The notes below the pieces were generated by a model. That model worked only from the letters and a program-made list of their open reading frames with translations, was not told where the DNA came from and did no database searches. Both the position numbers and the translations under genes were made by a program. This document shows, one piece after another, positions 61,323 through 64,000 of a stretch of DNA of 64,000 nucleotides (its first letter is position 1; each line of letters begins with the position of its first letter). This DNA comes from Pelomonas cellulosilytica (GTDB lineage: Bacteria; Pseudomonadota; Gammaproteobacteria; Burkholderiales; Burkholderiaceae_C), in contig NZ_JAJTWU010000003.1 of assembly GCF_021353265.1 (NCBI RefSeq), positions 124,001 to 188,000 on the forward strand. The letters run 5' to 3'.

Positions 61323-63227
61323 TCAGCCGCGCAGCAGCGTCGTCACCTGGGCCAGCGCGCCGGGGTCGTCCAGCGTCGTGAGGTCGCCCGGATCGCGGCC
61401 CTCGGCCACCGCCTGCAGCGCGCGGCGCAGCAGCTTGCCCGAGCGCGTCTTGGGCAGCACGCTGACGAACAGCACGCGCGACGGCCGTGCGACTGCGCCC
61501 AGCTGTTCGTCCACCCGCTTCATGACCTGTGCTTCCAGCGCACGGGCCGCCTCCGGCGTGGCCGGCATCTCGCGCGGCACGGCGAATGCCAGTGCCACCT
61601 GGCCCTTGAGCTGGTCGGCCACGCCAACCACGGCCACCTCGGCCACCGCCGCATGGCCGGAGATGCACTCCTCGATCTCGCGCGTGCCCAGCCGGTGGCC
61701 AGCCACGTTGATGACGTCGTCGGTGCGGCCGAGGATGAAGGTGTAGCCGTCGGCGTCGCGCATCCCCCAGTCGAAGGTTGAATAGACCTGCCGGCCCGGC
61801 ACGCTGCTCCAGTAGGTGCTGACGAACCGCGCATCGTCGCCCCACACGGTCTGCAGCGCGCCCGGCGGCAGCGGATGCTCGATGACCAGCACGCCCTTCT
61901 GGTTCGGCGCGGTCAGCTCCTCGCCGGTGCTCTCGTCCAGAAGCTTGACGCCGTAGCCGTACATCGGCATGCCGGGCGAGCCGAAGCGCGTCGAGACCGG
62001 CGCGACGCCGGGGATGTGGTTGGCCACCGTCAGCAGCGGCCAGCCGGTCTCGGTCTGCCAGTAGTTGTCGACGATGGGCACGCCCAGGGCCTCGGCGATC
62101 CAGCGCGCGGTCGGCTCGTCCAGTGGCTCGCCGGCCAGGAACAGCGCACGCAGCGACGACAGATCATGGCGCTTGAGCAGCGAGGCGTCGTGCTTCTTCA
62201 GCACGCGCACTGCCGTCGGCGCGCTGAACATGACGGTGACCCCGTACTTCTCGACCAGGCTCCACCAGATTCCGGCGTCCGGGTTGATCGGCAGACCCTC
62301 GTACATCAGCGTGGCCATGCCGGCGATCAGCGGGCCGTAGATGATGTAGCTGTGGCCCACGACCCAGCCGATGTCGCTGGTGGAGAAGTACGTCTCGCCG
62401 GGCTTGCCGCCGAAGATGTAGTCCATGCTCGTGGCCAGCGCCACCGCGTATCCGCCCACGTCGCGCTGCACGCCCTTGGGTTTGCCGGTGGTGCCACTGG
62501 TGTAGAGCGTGTAGCTGATGCTGTTGGACTCCAGCCAGGCCACCGGCACGCGCTGGCCGTGGTGGGCCGTGCGCAGCGCGCCATAGTCCAGGTCGCGCCC
62601 CGCGACCGGCGTGAAGGCCGCCAGCCCGCGGTCCACCATCAGCACGCGGGCCGGCTTGTGGGCAGCCAGCGTGATCGCCTCGTCCAGCAACGGCTTGTAA
62701 GCCACCACCTTGCCGCCCCGGCTGCCAGCGTCCGCGCTGATGATGAGCTTGGGCGCCGCGTCGTCGATGCGGCTGGCCAGGCTCACCGACGCGAAACCAC
62801 CGAAGACGACCGAATGGATGGCCCCGATGCGTGCACAGGCCAGCATCGCAAACGCGGCCTCGGGGATCATCGGCATGTAGATCAGCACGCGGTCGCCCTG
62901 CCCCACGCCCTGCGCGACGAGGATGGCCGCCAACGTCTCGACCTCGGCCTGCAGCTCGGCAAAGCTGTAGACGCGCTCTTGCCCCACCTCGGTCGACACC
63001 CAGATCAGCGCCGGGTCATCCGGCCGTTTCGCCGCATGGCGGTCCACCGCGTTGTGGCACAGATTGGTCGTGCCGCCGACGAACCAGCGCGCGAACGGCG
63101 GACGGCTCACGTCGCAGACCTGCTGCGGCGGCGTCTGCCAATCGATGCGCCGGGCCTGCTCGGCCCAGAAGGCGTCACGTTCGGCCAGCGAGCGGGCATG
63201 GAAGTCGGCGTAAGAAATGAGCGTCAT
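61323..63227 (-). CDS. prpE: Propionyl-CoA synthetase
   Basis: The protein of about 634 residues is an acetyl/propionyl-CoA synthetase of the ANL superfamily, activating propionate to propionyl-CoA. The AMP-binding loop YTSGTTGKPKG is near residue 245, with NYWQTETGWP, and the C-terminal lysine motif KTRSGKLLRR. Details such as SDIGWVVGHSYIIYGPL match PrpE better than Acs (an assignment by recall). The ATG at 63227 (MTLISYADFHARS) gives the usual start. It lies 74 bases upstream of the peptidase on the same strand. Confidence 0.88.
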   Translation of the reverse strand: MTLISYADFHARSLAERDAFWAEQARRIDWQTPPQQVCDVSRPPFARWFVGGTTNLCHNAVDRHAAKRPDDPALIWVSTEVGQERVYSFAELQAEVETLAAILVAQGVGQGDRVLIYMPMIPEAAFAMLACARIGAIHSVVFGGFASVSLASRIDDAAPKLIISADAGSRGGKVVAYKPLLDEAITLAAHKPARVLMVDRGLAAFTPVAGRDLDYGALRTAHHGQRVPVAWLESNSISYTLYTSGTTGKPKGVQRDVGGYAVALATSMDYIFGGKPGETYFSTSDIGWVVGHSYIIYGPLIAGMATLMYEGLPINPDAGIWWSLVEKYGVTVMFSAPTAVRVLKKHDASLLKRHDLSSLRALFLAGEPLDEPTARWIAEALGVPIVDNYWQTETGWPLLTVANHIPGVAPVSTRFGSPGMPMYGYGVKLLDESTGEELTAPNQKGVLVIEHPLPPGALQTVWGDDARFVSTYWSSVPGRQVYSTFDWGMRDADGYTFILGRTDDVINVAGHRLGTREIEECISGHAAVAEVAVVGVADQLKGQVALAFAVPREMPATPEAARALEAQVMKRVDEQLGAVARPSRVLFVSVLPKTRSGKLLRRALQAVAEGRDPGDLTTLDDPGALAQVTTLLRG

Positions 63228-63288
63228 GCGATCAGTTTGAGCCGCACGCACTGACGACAATCTGACCTGCCGCAAGGCTGTTGCGTGA

Positions 63289-63350
63289 GTAATTTCAGGG
63301 TTTCCACCGATCTTCCCCTTGGCGGCGCCGGGGTTTGCCCTGAAAATTAC
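63289..63350. repeat. Long inverted repeat in the prpE-NlpC/P60 divergent region
   Basis: GTAATTTCAGGG (63289-63300) pairs with CCCTGAAAATTAC (63338-63350), with a single-base bulge and a 37-base loop. It lies between the divergent prpE and NlpC/P60 starts, where it could be an operator or an mRNA structure in the leader of either gene. Confidence 0.5.
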
Positions 63351-63467
63351 AAGCTTTACGTCCTTGCGAATTGACGGTATCGGGGTGCCCCCCTAACCTC
63401 CGCGCCGCTGTCCCACCTCTGCTACTTCGCCTCACGGCCTCTCTGCTCCGCTCCCTTGTTCCTGCTG

Positions 63468-64000
63468 ATGTCTCTGGTCTCCGTCTCCTTGCTGAATCGC
63501 CTCGCCGCCGCCGGCCTCCTGGCCCTCGGGTGCGCTGCGCATGCGCAAGGCGTGGCGCAGGCGGCCACCACGCCGCCGCCCGGCACGATGACCGGCGCCT
63601 ACGGTCAGAGCCTTCAACAGCAGCAACAACAGCAGCAAGCCCAGGCCGACAACAGGGCAGCACCTGCCGCCAAGCCGGCCAATGCCGGAGATGCGGTCAG
63701 CCGCTTCCTCAGCGACCGCGGGCTGATCGCCACTGCGGAAACGGGCGGGTCATCTCGCCTGCTCGACAGCGTGCGCGATACCGCATCGGACCTCGTGCTG
63801 TCGGCGATGAATTTCCTTGGCGTCCGCTACACGCGCGGCGGCAATTCGGTGGAAAACGGCTTCGACTGCAGCGGCTTCACGCGCCACATCTTCGAGATGA
63901 GCGTGGGACTGATCCTGCCGCGCCGTGCCGACGAGCAGGCCCGGATGGGCAGCCTGCTGCCAATCCGCAAGGATGACCTCAAGCCCGGCGACCTCGTGTT
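63468..64000 (+). CDS. NlpC/P60-family cell-wall hydrolase (partial)
   Basis: The gene runs off the right window edge. From the ATG at 63468 it has a signal peptide (LLNRLAAAGLLALGCAAHAQG), a low-complexity linker with eight consecutive glutamines at residues 50-57, and the start of a C40 peptidase domain with the catalytic Cys134 in GFDCSGFTRHIF. KPGDLVF at the edge is the typical second motif. Such proteins cut peptidoglycan stem peptides. The cysteine in LALGCAA is not in a clear lipobox context. Confidence 0.88.
   Translation, partial: MSLVSVSLLNRLAAAGLLALGCAAHAQGVAQAATTPPPGTMTGAYGQSLQQQQQQQQAQADNRAAPAAKPANAGDAVSRFLSDRGLIATAETGGSSRLLDSVRDTASDLVLSAMNFLGVRYTRGGNSVENGFDCSGFTRHIFEMSVGLILPRRADEQARMGSLLPIRKDDLKPGDLV

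Noticed and set aside
63319..63340. Possible sigma-54 promoter (TGGCGG...TTTGC)
   Set aside because: The GG-to-GC spacing is 14 rather than the required 10 bases.

Overview
The window is about 68% G+C by eye, densely coded, and carries bacteriochlorophyll genes, HiPIP and an aerobic cyclase. Gene content and order (argH next to an AlgZ/AlgR-like pair, ppc beside hemCDXY) point to a phototrophic betaproteobacterium of the order Burkholderiales, of the Rubrivivax/Roseateles type. The lineage is inferred from gene content only; no marker rRNA is present.

Layout. (1) 1-8149, minus strand: a tight operon of alcohol dehydrogenase, an ADP-forming acyl-CoA synthetase fused to a GNAT acetyltransferase (frame broken near 4885), a P2-type cation ATPase, and an ArsA-type ATPase with an N-terminal CxxC thioredoxin-like domain (cut by the window edge). 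(2) 8676-34076: a large part of a photosynthesis gene cluster. The minus-strand arm reads ppaA/aerR, ppsR, bchG, pucC-like, bchP, small membrane ORF, HiPIP, DUF3422, bchI, bchD. The plus-strand arm reads bchF-N-B-H-L-M, lhaA, puhA-B-C, acsF, puhE. Many junctions are 4-base ATGA overlaps. PpsR/CrtJ-type palindromes lie in front of bchG (exact TGT-N12-ACA) and bchF (one-base variant). puf, crt, bchC and bchXYZ are not in the window. (3) 34118-35261: a receiver-like protein and two identical tandem tRNA-Arg(ACG) genes with a terminator. (4) 35344-39427: hemY, hemX, hemD, hemC. (5) 39510-48240: an accessory island with a TonB-dependent receptor, two flavin-dependent halogenases (one fused to DUF6445), SapC and a JmjC-like cupin, lying between hemC and ppc. 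(6) 48802-64000: ppc, a diguanylate cyclase, an alpha/beta hydrolase, a LytTR two-component system with an unknown membrane-anchored partner, argH, bacteriohemerythrin, an M3 peptidase, propionyl-CoA synthetase and an NlpC/P60 protein cut by the window edge.

How they work together. HemC and HemD supply tetrapyrrole precursor. BchH/I/D insert Mg, BchM methylates, the O2-dependent AcsF closes ring E, BchN/B/L reduce ring D, BchF hydrates the vinyl group, and BchG/BchP add and reduce the geranylgeranyl tail. PuhA/B/C/E and LhaA assemble the reaction centre and LH1. HiPIP is the likely periplasmic electron donor. PpsR and the B12-binding PpaA/AerR regulate these genes in response to redox and light. 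The halogenase island resembles TonB-receptor-linked nutrient-uptake loci; its substrate is unknown.
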